From positions 2,925,001-2,989,000 of the forward strand of contig NZ_CP020104.1 in the NCBI RefSeq assembly GCF_002056795.1: a stretch of DNA of 64,000 bases, read 5' to 3'. A program made the position numbers and the translations under genes. Each line of letters begins with the position of its first letter. Positions within the stretch are counted from its first letter, which is position 1. This DNA comes from Spirosoma aerolatum (GTDB lineage: Bacteria; Bacteroidota; Bacteroidia; Cytophagales; Spirosomataceae). The notes below the pieces were generated by a model, which did not search any database, was not told the DNA's origin, and saw only the letters and a program-made list of their open reading frames with translations. Below, in pieces: positions 24,920 through 33,394 of the stretch.

Positions 24920-26125
24920 ATGCCAGGAATGGAATTTTTTGGAGCGGCTGAGCGCAAGGAAATCAACGATGTGCTCGAGACCGGCATCCTGTTTCGGTAT
25001 AATCACGAAGCGCAGCGGAACAATATCTACAAAGCCCGCGAATTTGAGGCCGAGGTTTCTAAGGTCGTAGGGGCGAAATATGCTCATGCGGTATCGAGTG
25101 GCTCAACGGCCGTACTCTGTGCATTGGCAGCCGCTGGGATTGGCGCAGGTGACGAGGTCATTGTGCCGCCCTTTACCTACATCGCTACCGTCGAAGCGGT
25201 TCTGATGATTGGCGCTTTGCCTGTTTTTGCCGACATTGACGAAACACTTTGCCTGAGTGCCGATGGTATTCGCAAAGCCATTACGCCTAAGACCAAAGCC
25301 GTTTGCCTGGTGCATATGTGCGGACAAATGGCCGATATGGATGCGATCATGGCCGTTATTAATGAACATAATCTGGTACTTGTTGAAGATGCTGGTCAGG
25401 CGATGGGTGCATCGTTCAAAGGCGTTTCAACAGGGTTGTGGGGTAAAACCGGCGCGTATTCGTTCGATTTCTTTAAAATCGCAACGGCAGGCGAAGGGGG
25501 TATTATGGTTACCAACGACGAAACGGCCTATAAACATGCTGATTCCTATTCCGATCATGGCCACGATCACATTGGCACCAACCGGGGTATGGAGCAACAC
25601 CCGATTCTGGGCTTCAACTACCGGATTAGCGAACTGCATGCGGCTGTAGGATTGGTACAAACCCGCCGGGTTCCTGAAATCGTCCAGAAAAATAACACCC
25701 ACAAAAAGCGGCTGATGGAGCTCCTGGCGAATGTACCGGGGGTATCGTTTGCCCGTATTCCTGACGCCGACGGCGATTCGGCTACGTTCCTTAACCTGTT
25801 TCTGGAAGATACACAGTCGGCCCAGCGTACTGTTGCCGAGTTGAATGCGGCTGGTGTTGGTGGATTTAATTACTGGTTCGTCAATATGTATCACTTCATC
25901 AATCAGTGGGACCATATCAAGGAAATGCGGACCGCATCGGCATTGGCGGTTGAGAAGTTCGGTGCCCCACAGGATTATAAAAACCTCGACATTCCGCATG
26001 CCCAGGCCGTCATTGGCCGGTTGATTTCGTTCGGTATTCGGGCATCGTGGACCACAGACGAAGTAGAAAAGCTAGCCGCTGCCATTGAAGCCGCCGTTCG
26101 GAAAGCAACCCTGATAGAAGCGTAA
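24920..26125 (+). CDS. kdnA: 8-amino-3,8-dideoxy-manno-octulosonate transaminase (KdnA)
   Basis: A 401-residue PLP aminotransferase of the DegT/DnrJ/EryC1/StrS class. Visible are AHAVSSGSTAVLCALAAAGI, VPPFTYIATVEAV, LVEDAGQAMGAS and the PLP-lysine segment SFDFFKIATAGEGGIMVT. KdnA of Shewanella transfers an amino group to C8 of oxidised Kdo. The assignment rests on the next gene, a KdnB-type dehydrogenase, and on kdsA, a KdsC-like gene and kdsB downstream. The ATG at 24920 (MPGMEFFG) is chosen; the 32 codons upstream are encoded by a stem-loop and precede the -7 box. A general sugar aminotransferase is the alternative. Confidence 0.85.
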   Translation: MPGMEFFGAAERKEINDVLETGILFRYNHEAQRNNIYKAREFEAEVSKVVGAKYAHAVSSGSTAVLCALAAAGIGAGDEVIVPPFTYIATVEAVLMIGALPVFADIDETLCLSADGIRKAITPKTKAVCLVHMCGQMADMDAIMAVINEHNLVLVEDAGQAMGASFKGVSTGLWGKTGAYSFDFFKIATAGEGGIMVTNDETAYKHADSYSDHGHDHIGTNRGMEQHPILGFNYRISELHAAVGLVQTRRVPEIVQKNNTHKKRLMELLANVPGVSFARIPDADGDSATFLNLFLEDTQSAQRTVAELNAAGVGGFNYWFVNMYHFINQWDHIKEMRTASALAVEKFGAPQDYKNLDIPHAQAVIGRLISFGIRASWTTDEVEKLAAAIEAAVRKATLIEA

Positions 26126-26149
26126 TTTTAAGCGAATAGAGCGTACAAT

Positions 26150-27247
26150 ATGGTAGCTACACAAACCACGCATAAAAATTTTAAAGGCATCGAAAAGACC
26201 GTGTTTGGTCGGGGGAGCTTTTCCCAACTCGATGACATTCTGGCTCCGCACCGGGCCGAAAATGAACACTATTTCGTTTTTCTGGTCGATAAGTATTTCG
26301 AAGGTAAACCGCTCCAGGAACGGGTTCCGGCACATCCCGAAGACCTGACCTATTACATTAGTGTTGAAGAGCATGAGCCAACCACCGACCAGATCGACCA
26401 GCTTCGCGACGAAATTCTGGCTAAAAAAGGACTTCCTTCAGGCGTAGTAGGCATTGGGGGCGGTAGCATCATGGACATTGCCAAAGCCCTGTCGCTGATG
26501 TTTACCAACGAAGGGTCTTCTACGCTTTATCAGGGACTGAATCTGATCAAAAAGCCGGGTATTTACCATGTTGGTGTACCAACCATTTCGGGTACCGGGG
26601 CTGAGGTGTCGATGACGGCTGTACTGACGGGTCCGGTAAAAAAACTCGGTCTCAAATGTGAATGGACGGTATTCAACCAGGTTGTTCTCGATCCTGAACT
26701 CATTGCGACGGTGCCGCGCAACTGGTGGTTCTACACGGGTATGGATACCTATATCCACTGCGTAGAGTCGGAAAATGGTCGGATGAATAATGCCTATTCG
26801 CACGCCTATGCCGAGCAGGCTATGAAGCTTTGCCGGGAGGTGTATCTGGGTGAAAACTCCGGCCAGACCCCCGAAAATGATGATAAACTGATGGTCGCTT
26901 CGCTGATGGGGGGATTGAGCCTGACCTATTCGGAAGTGGGCGTGTGTCATGCACTGAGCTATGGCTTGTCGAAAATTTTGGGAACTCGCCATTGTTATGC
27001 CAATTGCCTGATCATGAATCATCTGGAAGACTATTATCCAGAGGGTGTGGCCGAGTTTAAGCAGATGGTCGCCTACCACCAGATCGATTTACCACAGGGA
27101 CTGGCAAAAGACTGGGATGACGACACCATTACGAAAATGGCGCATGTATCGTACAATCTGCCGCATATGTGGCTGCACGCTATTGGCGACAACTGGCAGG
27201 AGGTTATTACCATCGATCTGCTGAAAGATCTGTTCCGTCGGCTGTAA
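26150..27247 (+). CDS. kdnB: 3-deoxy-manno-octulosonate 8-oxidase (KdnB)
   Basis: A 365-residue iron-containing (group III type) alcohol dehydrogenase. The dinucleotide motif is GVVGIGGGSIMDIAKALSL and the domain signature GVPTISGTGAEVSMTAV. The metal-site region includes GMDTYIHCVES, VCHALSYGLSKILG and RHCYANCLIMNHLE. In Shewanella, KdnB oxidises the C8 alcohol of Kdo to the aldehyde for KdnA. It starts 24 bases after kdnA and is followed by lspA and the Kdo synthesis genes, which makes this more specific than a generic alcohol dehydrogenase. Confidence 0.87.
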   Translation: MVATQTTHKNFKGIEKTVFGRGSFSQLDDILAPHRAENEHYFVFLVDKYFEGKPLQERVPAHPEDLTYYISVEEHEPTTDQIDQLRDEILAKKGLPSGVVGIGGGSIMDIAKALSLMFTNEGSSTLYQGLNLIKKPGIYHVGVPTISGTGAEVSMTAVLTGPVKKLGLKCEWTVFNQVVLDPELIATVPRNWWFYTGMDTYIHCVESENGRMNNAYSHAYAEQAMKLCREVYLGENSGQTPENDDKLMVASLMGGLSLTYSEVGVCHALSYGLSKILGTRHCYANCLIMNHLEDYYPEGVAEFKQMVAYHQIDLPQGLAKDWDDDTITKMAHVSYNLPHMWLHAIGDNWQEVITIDLLKDLFRRL

Positions 27248-27275
27248 ATAGAGGGTGTTCAGGTTACCACTAAGC

Positions 27276-27773
27276 ATGAAAAACGCAATCCGAATCTTTC
27301 TCATCATCCTTACCGTTTCGGTCAATATCGGCTGCGATCAGGTATCAAAAACCATCGTACGCGACAAGGTGAGTTATGGCGAAAGTATTTCATTGCTGGA
27401 TCGTCATCTGACGTTGACCAAAGTCGAGAATACGGGCGCGTTTTTAAGCGTAGGCGATGCATGGCCTCCGCTGATTAAGAACATTCTCTTACTGATACTG
27501 CCGATATTGGCGCTTTTGGCGGGGTTTGCTTATCTACTTCTTTCGGCTAAAGCTACCCGGCTTCTGGCGCTGGGAGCCAGCTTTATTATAGGAGGAGGCA
27601 TTGGCAATCTCATCGACCGGGCCGCTTACGGTTCGGTAACCGACTTTTTGCATATCCGTGTTGGGCTATTTCAAACTGGCATTTTCAATATGGCTGACGT
27701 ATCAGTCATGGTGGGAGCCGGACTTATTTTGTTGAATGGCGTCCTGAAGAAGGATAAGAGCCAGTTTACTTAA
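27276..27773 (+). CDS. lspA: Signal peptidase II (lipoprotein signal peptidase)
   Basis: A 165-residue inner-membrane aspartyl protease that removes signal peptides from prolipoproteins. It has four transmembrane helices and the family motifs TKVENTGAFLS, GGGIGNLIDRAAYGSVTDFLH and FNMADVSVMVGAG. The two catalytic Asp residues are those in GNLID and FNMAD. The ATG at 27276 is preferred to an in-frame GTG at 27255. It is placed inside the kdn/kds run, so it is probably expressed with the lipopolysaccharide genes. Confidence 0.95.
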   Translation: MKNAIRIFLIILTVSVNIGCDQVSKTIVRDKVSYGESISLLDRHLTLTKVENTGAFLSVGDAWPPLIKNILLLILPILALLAGFAYLLLSAKATRLLALGASFIIGGGIGNLIDRAAYGSVTDFLHIRVGLFQTGIFNMADVSVMVGAGLILLNGVLKKDKSQFT

Positions 27774-27786
27774 AACGACAGAAAAA

Positions 27787-28638
27787 ATGTCACAAAAAAT
27801 CGTTCGCGTTGGCGACATTGAGTGCGGGACAGATGATTTATTCCTCATCAGCGGTCCCTGCGTAATCGAAGACGAAAAAATTATGATGACCGTAGCCGAA
27901 CAACTCCGCGAAATTCAGGAGCGGGTCGGTATCAAAATCATTTATAAATCATCGTTTCAGAAGGACAATCGATCCAGTCTGAACTATTATAACGGCCCCG
28001 GCCTGGAAAAAGGAATTCAGGTATTAGCTAAAGTAAAAGAGCAGTTCGGTTTTCCGCTGCTGACCGACGTTCATTATCCAGACCAGTGCGCTCCAGTTGC
28101 TGAAGTGGTGGATGTGATTCAGATTCCAGCTTACCTCTGTATGCAAACGATGTTGGTAACGGCGGCTGCCAAAACCGGGCGGGTTGTTAACATCAAACAC
28201 GGACAGTTCCTGGCACCGGAAAATATGAAACATCCGGTCAAAAAAATTGAAGATTCGGGCAACGACCAGATCATCCTGACTGAGCGCGGTTACACGTTTG
28301 GCTATAACGATCTGGTGGTCGATCCGCGTAGTTTCTACCATATGGCGCGTACCAATTATCCGGTCGTATTCGACGTGACGCATGCTATTCGGAAGTACGG
28401 TATTCCCTCGGCCGATGCCAAAGGTGGCGCTCGCGAATACCTGCCTGTATTAGCTCGCGCGGGTGTCGCTGCGGGTGTTGATGGCCTGTTTGTGGAAACG
28501 CATACCTGCCCATCCGAAGCCCTTTGCGACGCAGCCAGCCAACTCGACATCCGATACCTGGAAGAGTTCCTTAAGCCCCTGCTCGAACTCCACGCCGTTG
28601 AAGTTAAATACCGCAATACACTGCCAGAACTAGCTTAA
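27787..28638 (+). CDS. kdsA: 3-deoxy-8-phosphooctulonate synthase (Kdo-8-P synthase)
   Basis: A 283-residue KdsA, condensing arabinose 5-phosphate and PEP to Kdo 8-phosphate. Motifs: ISGPCVIEDE, YKSSFQKDNRSSLNYYNGPG, VIQIPAYLCMQT, NIKHGQFLAPENM and LTERGYTFGYNDLVVD. Cys25 in SGPCVIE corresponds to Cys11 of the Aquifex enzyme, the residue that marks the metal-dependent class; the metal-independent E. coli type has Asn there. It starts 13 bases after lspA. A 27-bp stem-loop follows its stop. Confidence 0.96.
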   Translation: MSQKIVRVGDIECGTDDLFLISGPCVIEDEKIMMTVAEQLREIQERVGIKIIYKSSFQKDNRSSLNYYNGPGLEKGIQVLAKVKEQFGFPLLTDVHYPDQCAPVAEVVDVIQIPAYLCMQTMLVTAAAKTGRVVNIKHGQFLAPENMKHPVKKIEDSGNDQIILTERGYTFGYNDLVVDPRSFYHMARTNYPVVFDVTHAIRKYGIPSADAKGGAREYLPVLARAGVAAGVDGLFVETHTCPSEALCDAASQLDIRYLEEFLKPLLELHAVEVKYRNTLPELA

Positions 28639-28640
28639 TG

Positions 28641-28704
28641 ATGTATGAAGTATGATATAGGATGTATGGCTTTAATAATACATCCTATATCATACTTCAT
28701 ACAT
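28641..28704. repeat. Word-built stem-loop, GATGTAT heptamer family
   Basis: Perfect 27-bp arms at 28641-28667 and 28678-28704 with a 10-base loop. The left arm, taken with the preceding G at 28640, tiles exactly as heptamers GATGTAT, GAAGTAT, GATATAG, GATGTAT. It lies between kdsA and the KdsC-like gene, three bases after the former's stop. Confidence 0.9.
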
Positions 28705-28711
28705 AGTTTAT

Positions 28712-29413
28712 ATGACTGAAATTGAAACTGCCTTTACCGCCCTGGGTGGAAAATTTGTTACGCCTGCCGACCAGATTGCGAAGAAACTTCAGTCGGTGAA
28801 GGCCATCGTGTTCGACTGGGATGGTGTGTTTAATAACGGAATTAAGACCGCATCGGGTAGCAGCTCGTTCAGTGAAGTCGATTCGATGGGTACAAACCTG
28901 CTCCGATTTGGCCTTTGGTTGCAGCATAACCAGCAATTGCCCGTTGCCGCTGTCATTACGGGGGTAACGAACGATCTGGCTGAAATGCTGGTGCGTCGGG
29001 AACATTTTCATGCCTACTACGCGCAGGCCAAGCACAAGATCGACGTACTGCATCACTTGCTGGATCAGCACCAGCTCAAACCATCGGAAGTAGCCTTTTT
29101 CTTCGATGATGCTCTCGACCTGTCCGTGGCCGAAGTAGCAGGAGTCCGGATCATGATACGGCGGGATGCCAATCCACTATTTATGGAGTATGTCATCCGA
29201 AACGGTCTTGCCGATTATGTGACGGGTAATCAGAGTGGTCAGTTTGCCGTGCGCGAGAGCAGCGAATTACTGCTGGGCTTATTAGGTCAATTCGAAACCG
29301 TGATGGCCGAACGACTCCGTTATAAGCCAGTTTACGACCACTATTACCAGCAACGCCAGGCCATCGAGCCCAGCTACTGGATAGTGGGCTCGAATGGGCC
29401 AGAGCGTAAATAA
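28712..29413 (+). CDS. KdsC-like HAD phosphatase
   Basis: A 233-residue HAD-superfamily hydrolase. The nucleophile motif is AIVFDWDGVFNNG, followed by AAVITGVTNDLAEMLVRR and the metal motif VAFFFDDALDLSVAEVAGV. KdsC removes the phosphate of Kdo 8-phosphate; the DWDGVF start, absence of a large cap and position between kdsA and kdsB support that role. It is about 50 residues longer than a minimal KdsC because of a C-terminal extension (FETVMAERLRYKPVYDHYYQ). It is separated from kdsA by the 28641-28704 stem-loop. Confidence 0.85.
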   Translation: MTEIETAFTALGGKFVTPADQIAKKLQSVKAIVFDWDGVFNNGIKTASGSSSFSEVDSMGTNLLRFGLWLQHNQQLPVAAVITGVTNDLAEMLVRREHFHAYYAQAKHKIDVLHHLLDQHQLKPSEVAFFFDDALDLSVAEVAGVRIMIRRDANPLFMEYVIRNGLADYVTGNQSGQFAVRESSELLLGLLGQFETVMAERLRYKPVYDHYYQQRQAIEPSYWIVGSNGPERK

Positions 29414-29479
29414 AATACAGAATTGCAGAGGGACAGTGGAGAAGCCTAGAGAAATATATGAAGCTGTTTATCTCCACAT

Positions 29480-29511
29480 CGCTCTTTCACTCTTTCACTC
29501 TTTCTCTCTTT
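29480..29511 (+). repeat. Tandem octamer tract before kdsB (half element)
   Basis: Four octamers run in tandem: CGCTCTTT, CACTCTTT, CACTCTTT, CTCTCTTT. They match the CRCTCnTT family of 7369-7400 and 32276-32299 but have no good complementary arm nearby. The tract ends three bases before the kdsB ATG at 29515, so it forms the immediate 5' leader. Confidence 0.65.
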
Positions 29512-29514
29512 GTA

Positions 29515-30264
29515 ATGATTATCGGTATTATTCCTGCCCGTTACGGCTCTACTCGGTTTCCCGGCAAGCCATTGGCCGATATTGGTGGTAAATCCATGAT
29601 TCAACGTGTGCTGGAGCAGGCAAAAAAGGCGACTTCATTAAGCAAAGTGGTTGTCGCCACCGACGACGAACGGATTGTGGAAGCGGTGCGTCGGCTGGGC
29701 GAAGAGGTAGTTTTGACCCGCACCGATCATCCTAGTGGAACCGACCGTTGCTGGGAAGCCTACGACCGACTGGTTGCCGAGGGGCTTGAGCCGAGCGAGA
29801 ACGATTATATCATCAATATTCAGGGCGATGAACCCTTCATTGATCCGGCACAAATTGACGAACTGGCTGCTATTCTGGACGGATCGGTTGAATTGGCAAC
29901 GCAGATGGCTACTGTCGATTCGGCCGCTATACTGCATGATCCCAAAGAAGCCAAAATTGTCGTCAATGAGCAGAATGAAGTGCTCTACTTCAGTCGGTTA
30001 CCCATTCCATATCTGTGGGATATTGAACCTGACCAGTGGCATTTGCATCACGCATATCACCGACATGTAGGTTTATACGCATATCGGGCTGATATTCTGG
30101 CTAAAATCACTCAATTGCCCCCCTCGCTCCTGGAGAAAGCCGAATCACTGGAACAATTGCGTTGGCTGGAAGCCGGTTACCGCATCAAACTCGTAGCGAC
30201 AACCTATCAAACACCCAGCGTCGACAGTCCGGCCGATATTGAAAAGATTCTAGGTGGTTTGTAA
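29515..30264 (+). CDS. kdsB: 3-deoxy-manno-octulosonate cytidylyltransferase (CMP-Kdo/Kdo8N synthetase)
   Basis: A 249-residue cytidylyltransferase. The N-terminal IIPARYGSTRFPGKPLADI is the nucleotide loop, with ATDDERIVEAV, RTDHPSGTDRCWEA and INIQGDEPFIDP as further family motifs. KdsB activates Kdo to CMP-Kdo before transfer to lipid A; in Shewanella the enzyme accepts the 8-amino sugar. The ATG at 29515 is chosen: the 19 codons upstream come from the octamer tract (LFHSFTLSLF) and precede MIIGIIPARYG. It is convergent with the GT-C gene, overlapping its stop by 15 bases. Confidence 0.94.
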   Translation: MIIGIIPARYGSTRFPGKPLADIGGKSMIQRVLEQAKKATSLSKVVVATDDERIVEAVRRLGEEVVLTRTDHPSGTDRCWEAYDRLVAEGLEPSENDYIINIQGDEPFIDPAQIDELAAILDGSVELATQMATVDSAAILHDPKEAKIVVNEQNEVLYFSRLPIPYLWDIEPDQWHLHHAYHRHVGLYAYRADILAKITQLPPSLLEKAESLEQLRWLEAGYRIKLVATTYQTPSVDSPADIEKILGGL

Positions 30265-31419
30265 GGTGCGATGAGCAGAATTGGACTGCGTCCAGATCTG
30301 GTACTGAATCCGCGCCCACACCAGTAAGCAAGGAACCGCTTTAATATTGTACGGCTGGAAAAACTGCTTTTGGACGACCTGCGGGAAAATGTCGGTTGGC
30401 GAAAGCGAGGTGAAAATAATGACCAGGGCCAGCAGGACTTTATCCAACTGAGCAGGCTCGTTGAGAGTTACCCACCACAGCGCCACACCCGTCACGGCCA
30501 TCACATACGTAGGCGACTCGGCCATTTTGTTGAATACTATCATAAACAGCAGGAAGTAGGCTACCATCCGACGCTGAAACAGTCGATCCGACCAGAGGCC
30601 AAATCGCAGGAAAGGCAGGAGAAACAGCGTAGCTCCAATCAGTTCGATGATACGATAGTTGCTGTCCGTTTTCGCCATGCCAAACCAGGCTTCGGCAATC
30701 CCCATCACCGATACCTGTAGGCCCAATTTACTAACAACGATGACACTAAACCATTCTTTATATTCGGCCAGCAGATGGTCGAATGGGATCATCGTTACCG
30801 GGGCAATGGCAAATACCAGTGTCCAGCCTAGCATCGCTAAAATGAACTGTGGCTTTTTTGGGTAAAAGAGAAAGAAGCCCGCAGCCGCAGCCCCGTAAAA
30901 CTTGATGAAACCACACAACACAAAGAAAAAGGCCGCCTGCCAAACCCGTTCGTTACGCAAATGATAAAGCCCCAGGAGTATGGCACCGACAATGAGGTTA
31001 TTGCTTTGCAGATTCTGAGCCGTAATGAGTGCTTCCAGAAGGATGATCAGTAGGGCGGTACGGCGCTGGCGATCAGGGTCTTTTTCGTCAGATAGGTAAT
31101 ACCAGACACCCGCGAGCAGTACAACTGTGTTGAGTAAATTCCAGAGGATCATACCCAGCAGATCGGGCATATAATAAAACGGCCCCATCAGCCAGGCAAA
31201 TGTTGGGCTGTATTTATAATTGTCGAAATAGAGATGCGGATGAAGGCCGTAGATACTTCTGTCTTTAAGCAGGTTGTCGAACGGGCGGGCAAACATCAGG
31301 TAATTGTTGTAATTGCCATACCCAAGCAGGTAGTTCTGGAGGGCAACCAAACAAAACAGGACGATAAATAACCCCATCAATCGGGGTAAGGTCAGAAATT
31401 GAAAAACGCGTTGCAACAT
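30250..31419 (-). CDS. GT87/DUF2029-type membrane glycosyltransferase (GT-C fold)
   Basis: A 389-residue polytopic inner-membrane protein with about ten hydrophobic helices. The first loop carries LHPHLYFDNYKYSPTFAWLM, the pattern of the DUF2029/GT87 group in which a loop acidic residue contacts a polyprenyl-phosphate sugar donor. Later loops include AFFFVLCGFIKFYGAAAAG. These enzymes transfer a sugar from a lipid carrier on the outer face of the inner membrane; here the acceptor is unknown. Proximity to the Kdo genes suggests surface glycan work, though it is on the opposite strand and convergent. Confidence 0.78.
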   Translation of the reverse strand: MLQRVFQFLTLPRLMGLFIVLFCLVALQNYLLGYGNYNNYLMFARPFDNLLKDRSIYGLHPHLYFDNYKYSPTFAWLMGPFYYMPDLLGMILWNLLNTVVLLAGVWYYLSDEKDPDRQRRTALLIILLEALITAQNLQSNNLIVGAILLGLYHLRNERVWQAAFFFVLCGFIKFYGAAAAGFFLFYPKKPQFILAMLGWTLVFAIAPVTMIPFDHLLAEYKEWFSVIVVSKLGLQVSVMGIAEAWFGMAKTDSNYRIIELIGATLFLLPFLRFGLWSDRLFQRRMVAYFLLFMIVFNKMAESPTYVMAVTGVALWWVTLNEPAQLDKVLLALVIIFTSLSPTDIFPQVVQKQFFQPYNIKAVPCLLVWARIQYQIWTQSNSAHRTLQTT

Positions 31420-31551
31420 CAGGACTGTTTACGTTCTGTAAAATTAAACAGGATAAGTGGTTTTCGGTTTACAGTTTACGGGATTCAGTTTTCATTGGAC
31501 TGACGCCAGCACGATGATACGCCAGTTCACCGATTGCTGTAAATCGTAAAC

Positions 31552-31559
31552 TATATTTG
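31552..31559 (+). promoter_or_regulatory. Bacteroidota -7 box before thiamine pyrophosphokinase
   Basis: TATATTTG fits TAnnTTTG, nine bases before the ATG at 31568. TTG at 31534-31536 is a possible -33 element but at only 15 bases spacing. The box lies at the end of an imperfect inverted repeat (31473-31488 with 31537-31552) made of GTTTAC-like words. Confidence 0.45.
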
Positions 31560-31567
31560 CCCCAGTT

Positions 31568-32230
31568 ATGTCATCACATCACATCGTCCGCGAAAAACAG
31601 GAACCGGCTCTATTGATTGCCAATGGCGAAGCCTGCCAGCCCGAACTGATTGGGCAGCTTTTAGAGTGGAGTCCGACAGTCGTGGTACTTGACCGGGCTA
31701 TCTGGCGCGTATTCGAGCTTGGCATTAAGGTCGATGTGCTGCTGGGCGATTTTGATCAGGGGCTGGATTTGGAAGCGATTATGGCAGAGCAGTATCCGCT
31801 GGAAATCGTCCATACGCCCGATCAGAATAAAACGGACCTCGATAAGGGTATTGAATTCCTGATCGAACGAGGCTATCCGGCCGTCAATATCATCTGGGCG
31901 ACGGGGCGCCGGGCCGATCATACGCTCACGAACATGACCAATATCGTGCGGTACAAAGACCAGATTCGCATCACAATGCTCGACGACCATTCCCGGATTT
32001 TTCCGCTAGTCGGCCAATTTGAAAAATGGTATGAAGCCGGAACGCCCATTTCATTGATTCCAGTAGGCACCGTAACTGGCTTTACGTCCGATGGTCTCAA
32101 ATACAATCTTCAGGATGCAACGCTTCAACTCGGCTACTTTACCAGCAGCAGCAACGAAGCGGCCCAGGATGGCTTTGTCCGCATCGAAGCCCAAGCCGGT
32201 GATCTGCTGATTATGGAGTGTTGGGACTAA
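31568..32230 (+). CDS. thiN: Thiamine pyrophosphokinase
   Basis: A 220-residue thiamine pyrophosphokinase, transferring pyrophosphate from ATP to thiamine. The family motifs are VVVLDRAIWRVFELGIKVDV, LLGDFDQGLD, the key TPDQNKTDLDKGIEFLIERG, WATGRRADHTLTNM and, near the end, the Ser-rich thiamine pocket GVTSDGL-like stretch read here as GFTSDGLKYNL. No TPP riboswitch is visible in the short leader. It is convergent with the acyltransferase gene across a 27-bp stem-loop. Confidence 0.92.
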   Translation: MSSHHIVREKQEPALLIANGEACQPELIGQLLEWSPTVVVLDRAIWRVFELGIKVDVLLGDFDQGLDLEAIMAEQYPLEIVHTPDQNKTDLDKGIEFLIERGYPAVNIIWATGRRADHTLTNMTNIVRYKDQIRITMLDDHSRIFPLVGQFEKWYEAGTPISLIPVGTVTGFTSDGLKYNLQDATLQLGYFTSSSNEAAQDGFVRIEAQAGDLLIMECWD

Positions 32231-32302
32231 TTGATTGAGTGAATGAGTGATTGAGCGAATTATCCGGCAGTTTTGCGCTCAATCATTCATTCGCTCAATC
32301 AA
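32231..32302. repeat. Word-built stem-loop between convergent genes, octamer family
   Basis: Twenty-seven-base arms (32231-32257 and 32276-32302) with two mismatches, both G-U compatible, and an 18-base loop. The right arm tiles as CGCTCAAT, CATTCATT, CGCTCAAT; the left arm as TTGATTGA, GTGAATGA, GTGATTGA. It begins directly after the thiN stop and encloses the acyltransferase stop codon (32279-32281). It probably acts as a bidirectional terminator. Confidence 0.85.
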
Positions 32303-33394
32303 TTTCTTTAGCCAGTTGTACACGGGTCGTTCAAGATAGTTGTATAAGCCATAGCTTATTCCGATAAGCAACGCTAAGAGTAACCATATGTTGGTGATTC
32401 CTATTTTTTGTAGGCCATTTGCTACCAGTCCGTTATGAATGAGAAAGAATGCATATGAGCTTTTACCGGCTGTTTGCAAAAATGAATTGGATAGGAGTCG
32501 GCAGGTGCCGGATGGCTGAGTTAATACGCCTATGAAAAACAGACCGATCCCGATGGGGAGAAGGTAATTGTAAACGATAAGTTCACTCCAGAACAGATTG
32601 GTAGCCTGCGTGGTAAAAATGGATAGGGCCGCTTGCCAGAGCAGACAGCCAACTAGTGCCAGGAACCCCAGAAACGTCGCATTCGTTAGCTTGGGTAATT
32701 GGTTTTGATGCCATCGTTGAGCCAGCCACATACCCACCACAAACTCGAAAGCCCGCCCGAAGAAGGTATAAAATTGGACGAAAGGCAGACTATCGAAAAA
32801 TCCTGACGCTTTTGCATTCAACAAGACTGATTGCCCCAGCGTTTGCCAGAGAATCAACCCACTGCCGACCAGGCTTAGGGTAAGCCAGAAAGGGCCGAAT
32901 CGGTTAAGGGCAGTGAACAAAAAAGGAGCCGAAAGGTAGAAGCAAAGTTCAACCGTCAGGCTCCAGCTTTGAGCAATACCCGTAAACTTATAGGTGTCAA
33001 AAAATCCTTTCAGCAGGCTAGTATTCAGCAGTACAGTGGGCCAGCTTACAGGGTGTTTGTCTAGAACCTTTACCGCCAGAGTCAGCAAGTAGAGCAGAAT
33101 GTACAGCGGGAAAATACGGGCGAAGCGGTTCCATAGATACGTATGCCATGACCAGTTTTGGTCAGTGAAATAGCTATCGGCATAGTGGTGGTAAATCAGG
33201 AAACCGCTAAGTACAAAAAAGATGGATACACCCGTATAGCCTTGATTGATAAGTAGGTAGGCGGCCGTATTGGGCGGCATCGGATTGTGATGATGAAAAA
33301 AGACCAGATAAGCTGCTACAGCCCGCAAACCGGTTAGAGCAGGAACGTAGTGGCGGGGCATACCAGTAGTCTGGTTATGAGCGGTTGGATTCAT
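32279..33394 (-). CDS. Acyltransferase 3 family protein (OafA/YrhL type)
   Basis: A 371-residue inner-membrane O-acyltransferase. The N-terminal HYVPALTGLRAVAAYLVFFHHH carries the R/H motif of the family, with FFVLSGFLIYHHY and a second membrane motif NRFARIFPLYILL. About ten transmembrane helices follow. Members put acetyl or other acyl groups on surface polysaccharide, lipopolysaccharide or peptidoglycan. The ATG overlaps the stop of the PorU-type gene by one base (TGATG), so translation is coupled. The last codons and stop lie inside the 32231-32302 stem-loop. Confidence 0.9.
   Translation of the reverse strand: MNPTAHNQTTGMPRHYVPALTGLRAVAAYLVFFHHHNPMPPNTAAYLLINQGYTGVSIFFVLSGFLIYHHYADSYFTDQNWSWHTYLWNRFARIFPLYILLYLLTLAVKVLDKHPVSWPTVLLNTSLLKGFFDTYKFTGIAQSWSLTVELCFYLSAPFLFTALNRFGPFWLTLSLVGSGLILWQTLGQSVLLNAKASGFFDSLPFVQFYTFFGRAFEFVVGMWLAQRWHQNQLPKLTNATFLGFLALVGCLLWQAALSIFTTQATNLFWSELIVYNYLLPIGIGLFFIGVLTQPSGTCRLLSNSFLQTAGKSSYAFFLIHNGLVANGLQKIGITNIWLLLALLIGISYGLYNYLERPVYNWLKKLIERMND

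Noticed and set aside
30250..30264. Frameshift or misassembly at the kdsB/GT-C gene junction
   Set aside because: The 15-base overlap is between convergent stop regions and both proteins have full-length domains, so it is ordinary tight packing.
31441..31567. TPP riboswitch before thiamine pyrophosphokinase
   Set aside because: The leader lacks the conserved TPP aptamer core sequences and the promoter box lies only nine bases before the ATG, leaving no room for an aptamer.
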